A stretch of 64,000 nucleotides of DNA from Thioclava marina (GTDB taxonomy: Bacteria > Pseudomonadota > Alphaproteobacteria > Rhodobacterales > Rhodobacteraceae): positions 1,674,001 through 1,738,000 of the forward strand of contig NZ_MPZS01000001.1 in NCBI RefSeq assembly GCF_002020135.1, written 5' to 3'. Shown here piece after piece: positions 8,858 to 17,924 of this stretch. The first letter of the stretch is position 1. Each line of letters opens with the position of its first letter. Both the position numbers and the translations under genes were made by a program. The notes under the pieces are model-generated. The model worked only from the letters and a program-made list of their open reading frames with translations, searched no databases and was not told the DNA's origin.

Positions 8858-9338
8858 CAGACGTGCTTTTCTGGGGCTCGCAGGGGCGGCAGCCCTCGCA
8901 GGCTGCGGCTTCACCCCGGCCTACGGGCCGCAGGGCGGTGCCGCGAAACTGCTGAACGGTGTGCAGCCCGACGCGCCCACGACCCGCGACGGGTTCGAGC
9001 TGGTCCAGCAGTTGGGCGCACGGCTCGGGCCCTCGGGCACGCCGCGCTATCGCCTCGCCTACACGATCACCACCAAGGCGATCGGCCAGGGCATCGCGCC
9101 CGACAACGCCACGACGCGCTATCAGCTCAACGGCTCTGTCGACTACACCTTGCATGACGCGGGCACCGACGCGGTTCTGCTGACGGGGCGCGTGACCTCC
9201 TTCACCTCGTGGTCGGCCACCGGAACCGTAGTCGCGACGCAGGCGGCCGAGCAGGACGCCCATCGCCGCCTGATGCGCATCCTCGCCGATCAGATCATCA
9301 CGCGCCTCCTCGCCCAGGCACCGGGCTTGCCGGAATGA
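8844..9338 (+). CDS. lptE: LPS-assembly lipoprotein LptE
   Basis: A 164-residue lipoprotein with '[24 protein letters not shown]', C21 being the lipidated residue; the 'CGFTPAYG' start is the hallmark of alphaproteobacterial LptE/RlpB-like proteins. LptE plugs the LptD barrel that inserts lipopolysaccharide in the outer membrane. ATG 8844 overlaps the last 14 bases of leuS, and the stop overlaps the holA start as ATGA. The leuS-lptE-holA order is also conserved in gammaproteobacteria, which supports the call despite low sequence conservation in this family. Confidence 0.87.
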   Translation: MWSSDRRAFLGLAGAAALAGCGFTPAYGPQGGAAKLLNGVQPDAPTTRDGFELVQQLGARLGPSGTPRYRLAYTITTKAIGQGIAPDNATTRYQLNGSVDYTLHDAGTDAVLLTGRVTSFTSWSATGTVVATQAAEQDAHRRLMRILADQIITRLLAQAPGLPE

Positions 9339-10357
9339 AACTGACCGGCGTTGCAGCGACCCGCTATTTCGCCAAACCCGAACCAGAGCGCACAGGCCTT
9401 CTGATCTTCGGGATGGATGCGATGCGCGTGGCGCTGCGCCGTCAGGAAGTGATCGTAGCCCTTATCGGTCCGCAAGGCGAAGAGGAAATGCGCCTGAGCC
9501 GCATCGCGGGCGGCGATCTGCGCAAGCAACCCTCTCTGCTTCTGGATGCGATCAAGGAGGTCGGCTTCTTTCCCGGCCCGCGCGTCGCCTTCGTCGAGGA
9601 CGCGACCGACGCGATGGCCGACGCGGTCATGACGGCGCTGGATGAGTGGCGCGAAGGCGATGCGCAGATCGTGGTCACCGCCGGATCGCTCACCGCGAAG
9701 TCGAAACTGCGCAAGGCCTTCGAGGGGCACAAGAACGCCTATGCGATCGGTATCTATGACGACCCGCCAAGCCGCGAAGAGATCGAGGACATCCTGCGCC
9801 GCGCTGACCTGCGCGACATCTCGAACGAGGCGATGACCGATCTGGTCACGCTCTCGCGCGCCCTCGACCCGGGCGATTTTCGCCAGACGGTCGAGAAGAT
9901 CGCACTCTACAAATTCCAAGATGACACCCCTCTGACCCCCGCCGATGTCGCCGCCTGCGCGCCCTCCTCGGTCGAGGCGGGCGTCGATGACGTTCTCTCG
10001 ATCGTGGCCGAAGGGCGCGCCCCCGAGCTCGGTCCGGTGATGCGGCGGCTGGAAAGCCAGGGCGTGCAGCCCGTGCAACTCGCGATTGCGGCGATGCGCC
10101 ACTTCCGCGCCCTTCATGCCGCAGCCTCGGACCCGCAGGGTCCGGGCTCCGGCATCGCACGCATCCGACCGCCGGTCTTCGGGCCGCGCCGCGACCGGAT
10201 GCAGCGGCAGGCGCAAAGCTGGGGCATGTACAAGCTCGAGACCGCATTGAAGGAGCTGGTCGAGGCCGACCTGACCCTGCGCTCGGCCAGTCGCGCGCCG
10301 CAAATGGCGGTGATGGAACGCGCGCTGATGCGGCTCGCGATGCTGGCGCGGCGGTGA
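9335..10357 (+). CDS. holA: DNA polymerase III subunit delta
   Basis: About 340 residues. HolA is the clamp-loader subunit that opens the beta ring. The protein has the AAA+-like delta fold: 'GLLIFGMDAMRVALRRQEVIVALIGPQGEEEMRLSRIAGGDL' at the start, 'GFFPGPRVAFVEDATD', 'IVVTAGSLTAKSKLRKAFEGHKNAYAIGIYDD' and 'LSRALDPGDFRQTVEKIALY', with the C-terminal collar segment 'MERALMRLAMLAR'. ATG 9335 overlaps the lptE stop. It shares GTGA with the next gene. Confidence 0.92.
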   Translation: MKLTGVAATRYFAKPEPERTGLLIFGMDAMRVALRRQEVIVALIGPQGEEEMRLSRIAGGDLRKQPSLLLDAIKEVGFFPGPRVAFVEDATDAMADAVMTALDEWREGDAQIVVTAGSLTAKSKLRKAFEGHKNAYAIGIYDDPPSREEIEDILRRADLRDISNEAMTDLVTLSRALDPGDFRQTVEKIALYKFQDDTPLTPADVAACAPSSVEAGVDDVLSIVAEGRAPELGPVMRRLESQGVQPVQLAIAAMRHFRALHAAASDPQGPGSGIARIRPPVFGPRRDRMQRQAQSWGMYKLETALKELVEADLTLRSASRAPQMAVMERALMRLAMLARR

Positions 10358-11532
10358 AAGACGCACTTGTCATCGGAGGCGGCCCGGCGGGCCTGATGGC
10401 CGCCGAGGAATTGGCCCGCGCGGGTCACGCGGTCACACTAACCGAGGCAAAACCGACGCTGGCGCGCAAATTCCTGATGGCCGGGAAATCCGGGTTGAAC
10501 CTGACCAAGGATGAGCCGCGCGAGGCGTTCCTGTCGCATTACTCCCACCCGCAGATCGCCGCGATCACCCGCGAGTTCGGCCCCGAAGAGGTGCAGGACT
10601 TCGCCCGCGATCTTGGCATCGAACTGTTTACCGGCTCCACCGGCCGCGTCTTCCCGGTCGAGATGAAAGCCTCGCCGATGCTGCGCGCCTGGATCGCGCG
10701 GCTGGAGCGTCTCGGCGTCACGATCCGTACCCGCTGGCGCTGGCAGGGCTTCGACGGTGACGGGCTGGTCTTCGACACGCCCGACGGCCGCCAATGCCTT
10801 TACCCCGATGTCACTATCCTGGCGCTTGGCGGCGCGAGCTGGCCGCGCCTCGGCTCGGATGCCGAATGGGTTCCGTGGCTCGCCACCAAGGGCGTGACCG
10901 TCTCCCCGTTCCAGCCCTCCAACATGGGCTTCGCGATCGACTGGTCACCGCACATGGCCGACCTCCTCGGCCAGCCCGTCAAAGGCGCGGCGCTCATTAC
11001 GCCCACCCGCCGCACCCGGGGCGAATTCGTGATCTCCACCCGCGGCATCGAGGGCGGCGGGATTTACGAGATATCGGCCGAATTGCGCGACGGCGCACCG
11101 CTTTCCCTCGACCTCGTTCCCGATCTCAGCGTCGAAGACCTCGCCACCCGCCTCGCGAAACTCCCGCCGAAACAGAGCCTGAGCAATCGCCTCCGCAAAG
11201 CTGCCAAACTCGATCCGGTCAAACTCGCCCTCGCGCTTGAATGGGGCCGACCGATGCCGAACGAACCGGCCCAACTCGCCGCGACCCTCAAATCCCTCCC
11301 CGTCCCGCTCGGCCCCCCGCGCCCGCTGAGCGAAGCAATCTCGAGCGCCGGCGGCATCGCGTGGGGCAGCCTCACGGACGATCTCGAACTCACCGACCTG
11401 CCGGGGGTCTTCGCCGCGGGCGAAATGCTCGACTGGGAGGCACCGACCGGCGGCTATCTCCTCACCGCCTGCCTCGCCTCGGGTCGTCATTCCGGACGCG
11501 CCGCCGCGAAACGCCTCGCCACTTCTTCTTGA
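10354..11532 (+). CDS. TIGR03862-type flavoprotein (HI0933-like NAD(P)/FAD oxidoreductase)
   Basis: A 392-residue cytoplasmic flavoprotein. The N-terminal dinucleotide motif is 'DALVIGGGPAGLMAAEELARAGHAVTLTEA', followed by 'KFLMAGKSGLNLTKDEPREAFLSHY', typical of the HI0933/YhiN group, and a C-terminal FAD loop 'LPGVFAAGEMLDWEAPTGGYLLTACLASG'. Members have no firmly known substrate. The GTG start at 10354 overlaps the holA stop, closing a four-gene chain of overlapping genes beginning with leuS. A repeat with two hairpins follows the stop immediately. Confidence 0.87.
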   Translation: MKDALVIGGGPAGLMAAEELARAGHAVTLTEAKPTLARKFLMAGKSGLNLTKDEPREAFLSHYSHPQIAAITREFGPEEVQDFARDLGIELFTGSTGRVFPVEMKASPMLRAWIARLERLGVTIRTRWRWQGFDGDGLVFDTPDGRQCLYPDVTILALGGASWPRLGSDAEWVPWLATKGVTVSPFQPSNMGFAIDWSPHMADLLGQPVKGAALITPTRRTRGEFVISTRGIEGGGIYEISAELRDGAPLSLDLVPDLSVEDLATRLAKLPPKQSLSNRLRKAAKLDPVKLALALEWGRPMPNEPAQLAATLKSLPVPLGPPRPLSEAISSAGGIAWGSLTDDLELTDLPGVFAAGEMLDWEAPTGGYLLTACLASGRHSGRAAAKRLATSS

Positions 11533-11582
11533 TGAAAATATCTCGGGGGGCTGGCGGCACGCCAGCGGGGGCGGCGCCCCCT
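11530..11582 (+). repeat. Dispersed AAATATC/GGGGG 3'-end element, copy 3, with two hairpins
   Basis: TTGATGAAAATATCTCGGGG is followed by two perfect adjacent stems: GCTGGCG-GCA-CGCCAGC (11550-11566) and GGGGGC-GGC-GCCCCC (11567-11581). The element fills the whole gap between two convergent genes and probably acts as a shared 3'-end structure. It matches copies near 3480 and 6180. Confidence 0.7.
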
Positions 11583-12179
11583 CTACCCGTCCCGCCGCGC
11601 CACCGCGCGTTTATAGGCAGGGCGCGACCGCATCCGCGCGTGATATTCGCTCAACCGATGCTCGACGATCGGAAACTTCGCCATCAGCGCCCAGTCGAGG
11701 CAATGCGTCAGGATGATATCGGGAACGGTCAGATCGTCGCCGGTCACGAATTCCCCCTCGCTCATCCGGTGGATCAGCGTGTGCTGCGAGCGCTCGAACT
11801 CCCAGCGTAGCGAATTCTTGATCCCCGAAAGCCGAAGTTCCTCGGGCAGGATGAAACTGTGCCGCGCGGCGGTCCAGAGATTGGCGTCGAACTCGTCGAG
11901 CAGGAATTGCGTCACGCTGTCCTGGCGCGCGCGCTCCAATGTGCCGGGCTTGTGGGTGAAGCGCCCATGCGCATCGGAGAGATAGGTGATGATCGCGGTG
12001 GAATCGGTGATCGGCGTGCCGTCGACCACCAGAACCGGCACCTTGCCCGCCGGATTGAAGGCCACGACATCTTCCGAACGCGGCGCGGCGCGCACATGCT
12101 CATATTCCAGCCCCAGTTCCTCGAGCATCCACAGCACGCGCAAGGTGCGCGACCCGACCGTTCCGATAACCGTATACAT
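11583..12179 (-). CDS. Glutathione S-transferase family protein
   Basis: A 198-residue two-domain protein. The thioredoxin-like N-terminal domain carries 'GTVGSRTLRVLWMLEELGLEYEHV', the 'GKVPVLVVDG' cis-proline loop and 'ITDSTAIITYL', the glutathione gamma-glutamyl site. The C-terminal all-helical domain has 'GEFVTGDDLTVPDIILTHCLDWA', the N-capping box of GSTs. The start at 12179 is preceded by a GGAGGCAGG ribosome site; the frame continues upstream without such a site. Substrate unknown. Confidence 0.9.
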   Translation of the reverse strand: MYTVIGTVGSRTLRVLWMLEELGLEYEHVRAAPRSEDVVAFNPAGKVPVLVVDGTPITDSTAIITYLSDAHGRFTHKPGTLERARQDSVTQFLLDEFDANLWTAARHSFILPEELRLSGIKNSLRWEFERSQHTLIHRMSEGEFVTGDDLTVPDIILTHCLDWALMAKFPIVEHRLSEYHARMRSRPAYKRAVARRDG

Positions 12180-12340
12180 CCTGCCTCCACGTCCATTTTG
12201 CGGCATTGGGCCACGGCTCCGGGGGAGGTGCAAGCCATCCGCGCGATTGTGACCGGAACAAGCCTGCAATTGACGCGCCGCAGCATTCGTGACGAGATGC
12301 ACCCTCGCGCGGAAGGGAGATCCGCCGGGGAGACGATAGA

Positions 12341-13576
12341 ATGACCCAAGCCAGACTGTTCACGCCGGTTCTGATCGGCGGCGCCGTGATCCTGATGCTG
12401 AGTTTCGCCGTCCGGGCGAGCTTTGGCGTGTTCCAGATCCCGATCGCGAGCGAGTTCAACTGGCCGCGCGCCGAATTTTCCCTGGCGATCGCGGTGCAGA
12501 ACCTCGCCTGGGGGATCGGCCAGCCGATCTTCGGTGCGATCGCCGAGCGCTGGGGCGACCGGCTGGCGATCATTCTTGGGGCGCTGGTCTATGCATTGGG
12601 CCTCGTCTTGTCGGCCTTCGCAATCCACCCCGAGCAGCACCAATTGCTGGAAATCCTCGTGGGCTTCGGCATCGCGGGCACGGGCTTTGGCGTGATCCTC
12701 GCCGTGGTGGGGCGCGCAACCTCGGACGAGAACCGCTCGCTCGCGCTTGGCATCGCCACCGCTGCCGGTTCCGCGGGTCAGGTCTTCGGCGCGCCCATGG
12801 CGGAACTACTGCTCAGCCATTTTCCCTGGCAGACCGTGTTCCTGATCTTTGCCGCGGTGATCCTCGCCTCGCTCATCTTCCTGCCGCTGATCCGCGCCCC
12901 CGAACGCGCCAGTCGCGCGGAATTGGCCGAGAGCATGGGCACCGTTCTGATGCGTGCCTTCCGCGACCCCTCCTACACTCTGATCTTCCTCGGCTTCTTC
13001 TCCTGCGGCTATCAGCTTGGCTTCATCACCGCGCATTTCCCCGCGATGGTGACCGAGATGTGCGGCGCGGTGCCGCCCGGCTCGCTGCTGGCTGGAATCG
13101 GGATCGAGACGACCTCGGCGCTCGGCGCGGCCGCGATCTCGGTGATCGGGCTCGCCAATATCGTGGGCACGATCTATGCGGGCTGGGCGGGCAAGCGCTG
13201 GTCGAAGAAATACCTGCTCGCCGGGATCTACCTGCTGCGCACCTTCGTCGCCGCCGCATTCATCCTGACGCCGATGACGCCTGCGACCGTGCTGATCTTC
13301 TCGCTTGCGATGGGGGCGCTGTGGCTGGCCACCGTGCCGCTGACCTCGGGGCTGGTCGCGCATATCTACGGGCTGCGCTACATGGGCACGCTTTACGGGA
13401 TTGTCTTCTTCTCGCACCAGGTGGGCGCGTTCCTCGGCGTCTGGCTGGGCGGCAAGCTCTATGACGCCTATGGCGATTACACGATCGTCTGGTGGGTCGG
13501 CGTCGGCGTGGGCGCATTCTCCGCGATCGTGCATCTGCCCGTGCGCGAGAACCGGACCGGCCTTCAGCCCGCCTGA
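12341..13576 (+). CDS. MFS transporter
   Basis: A 411-residue membrane protein with about 12 hydrophobic helices. The cytoplasmic loop motif after helix 2 is 'GAIAERWGDRLAIILGALVYALG', and the helix 4-5 region 'GFGIAGTGFGVILAVVGRATSDENRSLALGIATAAGSAGQVFG' resembles carboxylate and oxalate-formate-type carriers (OFA/MCP-like). No substrate can be assigned. The C-terminus overlaps the convergent SDR gene by 13 bases. Confidence 0.88.
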   Translation: MTQARLFTPVLIGGAVILMLSFAVRASFGVFQIPIASEFNWPRAEFSLAIAVQNLAWGIGQPIFGAIAERWGDRLAIILGALVYALGLVLSAFAIHPEQHQLLEILVGFGIAGTGFGVILAVVGRATSDENRSLALGIATAAGSAGQVFGAPMAELLLSHFPWQTVFLIFAAVILASLIFLPLIRAPERASRAELAESMGTVLMRAFRDPSYTLIFLGFFSCGYQLGFITAHFPAMVTEMCGAVPPGSLLAGIGIETTSALGAAAISVIGLANIVGTIYAGWAGKRWSKKYLLAGIYLLRTFVAAAFILTPMTPATVLIFSLAMGALWLATVPLTSGLVAHIYGLRYMGTLYGIVFFSHQVGAFLGVWLGGKLYDAYGDYTIVWWVGVGVGAFSAIVHLPVRENRTGLQPA

Positions 13577-14415
13577 TCGAGCATCGCGCGCAACCCCGAA
13601 CGGTAATCGGGGTAGTGCAGCGTCACGCCCAGATCGCGCTTGATCTTGTCGTTGCGCACCCGCTTGCTCTCGGCATAGAAGCTGCGCGCCATCGGGCTGA
13701 GATCCGCCTGTTCGAAGGCCACCTCGGGCGGCAGCGGCAAGCCGAGCAACTCAGCGGCAAAACCGATCACGTCCTGCGGCGGGACCGGGTCGTCGTCGCA
13801 GACATTGTAGACCGCGCCCGGATCGGGATGCTCGATCGAGGCCAGCAGCACCTGCGCGATATCCTCCACATGGATGCGCGAGAAAACCTGCCCCTCCTTG
13901 ACGATCCGCCGCGCGGTGCCTTGGCGCACCTTCTCGAAGGGCCCGCGCCCGGGCCCGTAGATCCCCGCGAGGCGGAAGATATGCAGCGGCAGATCATGCG
14001 CTGCGGCCAGCGCCCTCCAGGCTGCCTCGGCCTCCACCCGCGCCCGCCCGCGTCTGGTGGAGGGGGTGAGCGGGGTCGCCTCGTCCACCCAACCACCCGC
14101 GTGATCGCCATAGACTCCGACGGTCGAGAGATAGCCGACCCACTCAAGATGCTGCGCCGCGGCAATCGCCTCATGCTGCGCAGCGAGAACCGGGTCGCCC
14201 TCGGCACCGGGCGCAACGGAAGTCAGCAGATGGCTCGCCTCATCGAGTGGCAGAGGACCACCCTCCCAGATCAGCGGCTCCACCCCTTCGGCACGCAACG
14301 CCTCGGCCTTCTCGGGACTGCGGGTCGTGCCGATCACACGCCAGCCCCGCGCCAACAGCAGGGCAGAGAGGGCGCGCGCCGAATAGCCATGCCCGATAGA
14401 GAGAAGTGTCGGCAT
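13564..14415 (-). CDS. NAD(P)-dependent epimerase/SDR family protein (YeeZ-like)
   Basis: A 283-residue Rossmann protein starting 'MPTLLSIGHGYSARALSALLLARGWRVIGTTRS', with 'YLSTVGVYGDHAGGWVDEATPLTPSTRRGRARVEAE', where the S/T-V-Y element is the extended-SDR active-site region. 'AGIYGPGRGPFEKVRQG' and 'SRIHVEDIAQVLLASIEHPDPGAVYNVCDD' match NAD-dependent epimerase-like proteins such as YeeZ. Start at 14415 is chosen for the Rossmann motif; the frame stays open far upstream but runs antisense through the adenine deaminase gene. Physiological substrate is unknown. Confidence 0.85.
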   Translation of the reverse strand: MPTLLSIGHGYSARALSALLLARGWRVIGTTRSPEKAEALRAEGVEPLIWEGGPLPLDEASHLLTSVAPGAEGDPVLAAQHEAIAAAQHLEWVGYLSTVGVYGDHAGGWVDEATPLTPSTRRGRARVEAEAAWRALAAAHDLPLHIFRLAGIYGPGRGPFEKVRQGTARRIVKEGQVFSRIHVEDIAQVLLASIEHPDPGAVYNVCDDDPVPPQDVIGFAAELLGLPLPPEVAFEQADLSPMARSFYAESKRVRNDKIKRDLGVTLHYPDYRSGLRAMLDQAG

Positions 14416-14502
14416 ATCGGCCCCCTTTCGCCTGTCTGTCACGCGACATTGGTAGACGCTGCGTGAGGGCATCACAACGTCTCTTGAACCTTCCCGCAGG
14501 CA

Positions 14503-16320
14503 ATGACAGGCTTGGACATGGAACAGAAGAACAAGATCAAATCCTGGCCCGAAGCCGCAACGCGACTGATTGCCGTGGCTGCCGGGCGCGAACCCGCCGA
14601 CCTCGTGATCCGCGGCGGAAAATGGGTCAATGTCCACTCGCGCGAGGTGCTCGACGGTTACGACATTGCCGTGGCCGAGGGTCGTTTTGCCGCCATTGCG
14701 CCGGACCTGTCGGGGAGCATCGGACCTGGGACCGAGGTGATCGAGGCCGAAGGGCGCTACATGGTGCCGGGGCTGTGCGACGCGCATATGCATATCGAGT
14801 CGGGCATGCTGACGCCCGCCGAATTCGCGGCCGCCGTAATCCCGCACGGCACGACCACGATGTTCACCGATCCCCATGAGATCGCGAATGTCCTTGGCCT
14901 CGAAGGCGTGCGGATGATGCATGACGAGGCGTTGATGCAGCCCGTGAACATCTTCACGCAGATGCCGTCTTGCGCGCCCTCTGCACCGGGGCTCGAAACC
15001 ACGGGCTTCGAGATCACCCCCGAAGATGTGGCCGCGGCGATGCAATGGCCCGGGATCATCGGTCTGGGGGAGATGATGAACTTCCCCGGCGTGATCGCAG
15101 GCGACCGCAAGATGCTGGCAGAGATCGCGGCGACACAGAACTTCAACAAGACGGTGGGCGGGCACTATGCCTCGCCCGATCTGGGCAGCGCCTTCCGCGC
15201 CTATATCGCGGGCGGGCCGGCCGACGATCACGAGGGCACTTGCGAGGCCGATGCGATCGCGCGGGTGCGGCAAGGCATGCGCTCGATGATGCGGCTGGGC
15301 TCGGCCTGGTATGACGTGGAGACGCAAATCACCGCCGTCACCGAGAAGGGTCTCGATCCGCGCAACTTCATCCTGTGCACCGATGACTGCCATTCGGGCA
15401 CGCTGGTGCATGACGGGCATATGAACCGCGTCTTTCGCCATGCGGTCGCGTGTGGGGCCGATCCGCTCGTGGCGCTGCAGATGTGCACGATCAACACCGC
15501 GACCCATTTCGGCCTGGAGCGCGAACTGGGCTCAATCACGCCCGGCCGCCGCGCCGATCTGATCCTGACCTCGGACCTCGCGACGCTTCCGGTCGAACAC
15601 GTGATCGCGCGGGGCAAGACCGTCGCGAAGGATGGCAAGTTGCTGGCCGAGTGCCCGCATTACGACTGGCCCGAAAGCGCGCGCAACACCGTGCATCTGG
15701 GCAAGACCCTCATGGCTGCGGATTTCGAGATCGCAGCCCCCGAGGGCGCGAACACCGTCACCGCCAAGGTGATCGGCGTGATCGAGAACCAGGCGCCGAC
15801 CAAGGCGCTGACGGCGGAGATCGACGTGACCGACGGGCTGGCCCAACCTGACACCGAAAAAGACATTGCGCAGATCGCACTGGTGGAACGCCATCAGGGC
15901 ACGGGCGGGGTCACCAATGGCTTCGTGTCGGGCTTCGGCTACAAGGGTCGGATGGCAATGGGCTCGACCGTGGCCCATGACAGCCACCACATGATCGTCG
16001 TGGGAACCGACCGCGAGATGATGGCCGCCTGCGCCAACCGGCTTGGCGAGATGGGCGGCGGGGTTTCCGTCTGGAAAGACGGGGCCGAGATCGCCTCGGT
16101 GCCGTTGCCGATCGCAGGGCTGATGTCGGACGATCCGGCCGAGACGGTGGCCGCGCGCGCTGCGAAAATGGTCGAAGCCATGGCCGCCTGTGGCTGCACC
16201 CTGAACAACGCTTACATGCAGCATTCGCTGCTCGCGCTCGTCGTGATCCCCGAAATCCGCATCTCGGATCTGGGGCTCGTGGACGTGACACGTTTTGAAC
16301 TGACGGACCTTTTTGAATGA
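14503..16320 (+). CDS. ade: Adenine deaminase
   Basis: Converts adenine to hypoxanthine and ammonia. The 605-residue protein has an amidohydrolase fold: a beta-sandwich start 'LVIRGGKWVNVHSREVLDGYDIAVAEGRFAAI', the metal-binding 'VPGLCDAHMHIESGMLTP', 'HGTTTMFTDPHEIANVLG', 'LGEMMNFPGVI', 'GHYASPDL' and 'CTDDCHSGTLVHDGHMN'. The C-terminal extension with 'VTNGFVSGFGYKGRMAMGSTVAHDSHHMIVVGTD' is specific to Ade. The start could also be the ATG 15 bases later. The stop overlaps the amn start as ATGA, so both are made from one message. Confidence 0.95.
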   Translation: MTGLDMEQKNKIKSWPEAATRLIAVAAGREPADLVIRGGKWVNVHSREVLDGYDIAVAEGRFAAIAPDLSGSIGPGTEVIEAEGRYMVPGLCDAHMHIESGMLTPAEFAAAVIPHGTTTMFTDPHEIANVLGLEGVRMMHDEALMQPVNIFTQMPSCAPSAPGLETTGFEITPEDVAAAMQWPGIIGLGEMMNFPGVIAGDRKMLAEIAATQNFNKTVGGHYASPDLGSAFRAYIAGGPADDHEGTCEADAIARVRQGMRSMMRLGSAWYDVETQITAVTEKGLDPRNFILCTDDCHSGTLVHDGHMNRVFRHAVACGADPLVALQMCTINTATHFGLERELGSITPGRRADLILTSDLATLPVEHVIARGKTVAKDGKLLAECPHYDWPESARNTVHLGKTLMAADFEIAAPEGANTVTAKVIGVIENQAPTKALTAEIDVTDGLAQPDTEKDIAQIALVERHQGTGGVTNGFVSGFGYKGRMAMGSTVAHDSHHMIVVGTDREMMAACANRLGEMGGGVSVWKDGAEIASVPLPIAGLMSDDPAETVAARAAKMVEAMAACGCTLNNAYMQHSLLALVVIPEIRISDLGLVDVTRFELTDLFE

Positions 16321-17792
16321 ATGAAACGCTCGAATTGATCACGCCCGAGGCGGCAGCCGCCGAGACCTTTACCGATGCCGCGAAGGCGGTCGCCCATCTC
16401 GAGTCGCTTTATGCCGAGGCGACGGGTTTCCTGCTCGAGAAGTTCAACGAAACACTCGAAAGCAAGACCGCGACGGCCCGCTTCCGCGCCTTCTACCCGG
16501 AGGTGCGTATCACTGTGTCCTCGCATACCAAGGCCGACAGCCGTCTGAGCTTCGGCCATGTCGCCCTGCCCGGAACCTATGCCGCGACGATCACCCGGCC
16601 CGACCTGTTTCGCAATTACCTGACCCAGCAGCTGGGCCTGCTGATCAAGAACCATGGCGTGCCGGTTCATGTCGGACCTTCGGAGACACCGATCCCGGTG
16701 CATTTCGCGGTCGCCGCCCATCCCGAGGTGACCGTGCCGCAGGAAGGCGTGCTCGATTTCAGCCTGCGCGACGTATTCGACGTGCCCGATCTTGCGGGGA
16801 TGAACGACGATATCGTCAACGGCACGGCTGGGCCCAACCCCGACGGCTCGGGCCATCTGGCCCCGTTCACGGCGCAACGGGTGGATTATTCGCTCGCGCG
16901 CCTCTCGCATTACACTGCGACCGCGGCCGAGCATTTCCAGAACCACGTATTGTTCACGAACTACCAGTTCTACGTGGACGAGTTCGAGGCCGTGGCGCGG
17001 CGGATGCTGGCGGATCCGGACTCGGGCTATTCGAGTTTCGTGGCGCCCGGAAATCAGGAGATTTCCGACCCGCAGGCCAGCATTCCGGGGCTTGCGAAAC
17101 TGCCGCAGATGCCGGCCTATCACCTCAAGCGTCCCGATGGTCAGGGCGTCACGCTGGTCAATATCGGTGTGGGCCCGTCGAACGCGAAAACCGCGACCGA
17201 TCATATCGCGGTGCTGCGCCCCCATGCCTGGCTGATGGTCGGCCATTGCGCAGGGCTTCGCAATTCGCAGCAACTGGGCGATTTCGTACTCGCCCACGCC
17301 TATTTGCGCGAAGATCACGTGCTCGACGACGACCTGCCGGTCTGGGTGCCGATCCCGGCGCTGGCCGAGGTGCAGGTCGCCTTGCAAGAGGCCGTGGCCG
17401 AGGTCACCAAACTGGAAGGTTATGAGCTCAAGCGGATCATGCGCACCGGTACCGTGGCCACGATCGACAACCGCAACTGGGAGTTGCGCGATCAGTCCGG
17501 CCCGGTTCATCGCCTCAGTCAGTCGCGCGCCGTCGCCCTCGACATGGAAAGCGCCACGATCGCCGCGAACGGCTTTCGGTTCCGAGTCCCCTACGGCACG
17601 CTTCTATGCGTGTCCGACAAGCCGCTTCACGGCGAGCTGAAACTCCCCGGCATGGCGACCGAATTCTATCGCACGCAGGTCGCGAACCACCTGTTGATCG
17701 GGATCCGCGCGATGGAGAAACTTCGCGAAATGCCGCTGGAACGGATCCACAGCCGGAAATTGCGTAGCTTCGAGGAAACAGCGTTCCTGTGA
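16317..17792 (+). CDS. amn: AMP nucleosidase
   Basis: Hydrolyses AMP to adenine and ribose 5-phosphate. The 491-residue protein has the AMN N-terminal domain (about 20-190; 'RFRAFYPEVRITVSSHTKADSRLSFGHVALPGTYAATITRPDLFRNYLTQQ' region) and a C-terminal nucleoside phosphorylase-like domain (about 270-480) with 'VNIGVGPSNAKTATDHIAVLRPHAWLMVGHCAGLRNSQQLGDFVLAHAY' and 'ALDMESATIAANGFRFRVPYGTLLCVSDKPLHGELKLPG'. It overlaps ade by four bases; the adenine it releases is the substrate of Ade. Confidence 0.96.
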   Translation: MNETLELITPEAAAAETFTDAAKAVAHLESLYAEATGFLLEKFNETLESKTATARFRAFYPEVRITVSSHTKADSRLSFGHVALPGTYAATITRPDLFRNYLTQQLGLLIKNHGVPVHVGPSETPIPVHFAVAAHPEVTVPQEGVLDFSLRDVFDVPDLAGMNDDIVNGTAGPNPDGSGHLAPFTAQRVDYSLARLSHYTATAAEHFQNHVLFTNYQFYVDEFEAVARRMLADPDSGYSSFVAPGNQEISDPQASIPGLAKLPQMPAYHLKRPDGQGVTLVNIGVGPSNAKTATDHIAVLRPHAWLMVGHCAGLRNSQQLGDFVLAHAYLREDHVLDDDLPVWVPIPALAEVQVALQEAVAEVTKLEGYELKRIMRTGTVATIDNRNWELRDQSGPVHRLSQSRAVALDMESATIAANGFRFRVPYGTLLCVSDKPLHGELKLPGMATEFYRTQVANHLLIGIRAMEKLREMPLERIHSRKLRSFEETAFL

Positions 17793-17832
17793 CGCAGGAA
17801 AATCCCCGCGCATATCCCGAAAAGGACTTGCC

Positions 17833-17874
17833 ATGCTCAATAAAAACGTGTCGAACATGGCCCACCAACCGTGA
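17833..17874 (+). other. Possible 13-codon leader ORF upstream of HU
   Basis: ATG at 17833 is preceded by AAAAGGA at good spacing and encodes MLNKNVSNMAHQP before a TGA, 50 bases before the HU start. There is no homology to offer; it could be a leader peptide or chance. The surrounding 132 bases between amn and HU hold no other gene. Confidence 0.25.
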
Positions 17875-17924
17875 AACACGGACGAAATTGACCCCGGTGC
17901 AGCGGGGCGAAGAGAGGAACGAAA

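Noticed and set aside
6176-8914. A 912-codon open frame antisense to leuS
   Set aside because: It mirrors the codon structure of leuS in a GC-rich genome, is rich in His, Arg and Asp without family motifs, and leuS is certain. Treated as a shadow.
14416-15507. A long N-terminal extension of the epimerase-like protein
   Set aside because: The extension is antisense to adenine deaminase; the Rossmann motif begins at the methionine at 14415.
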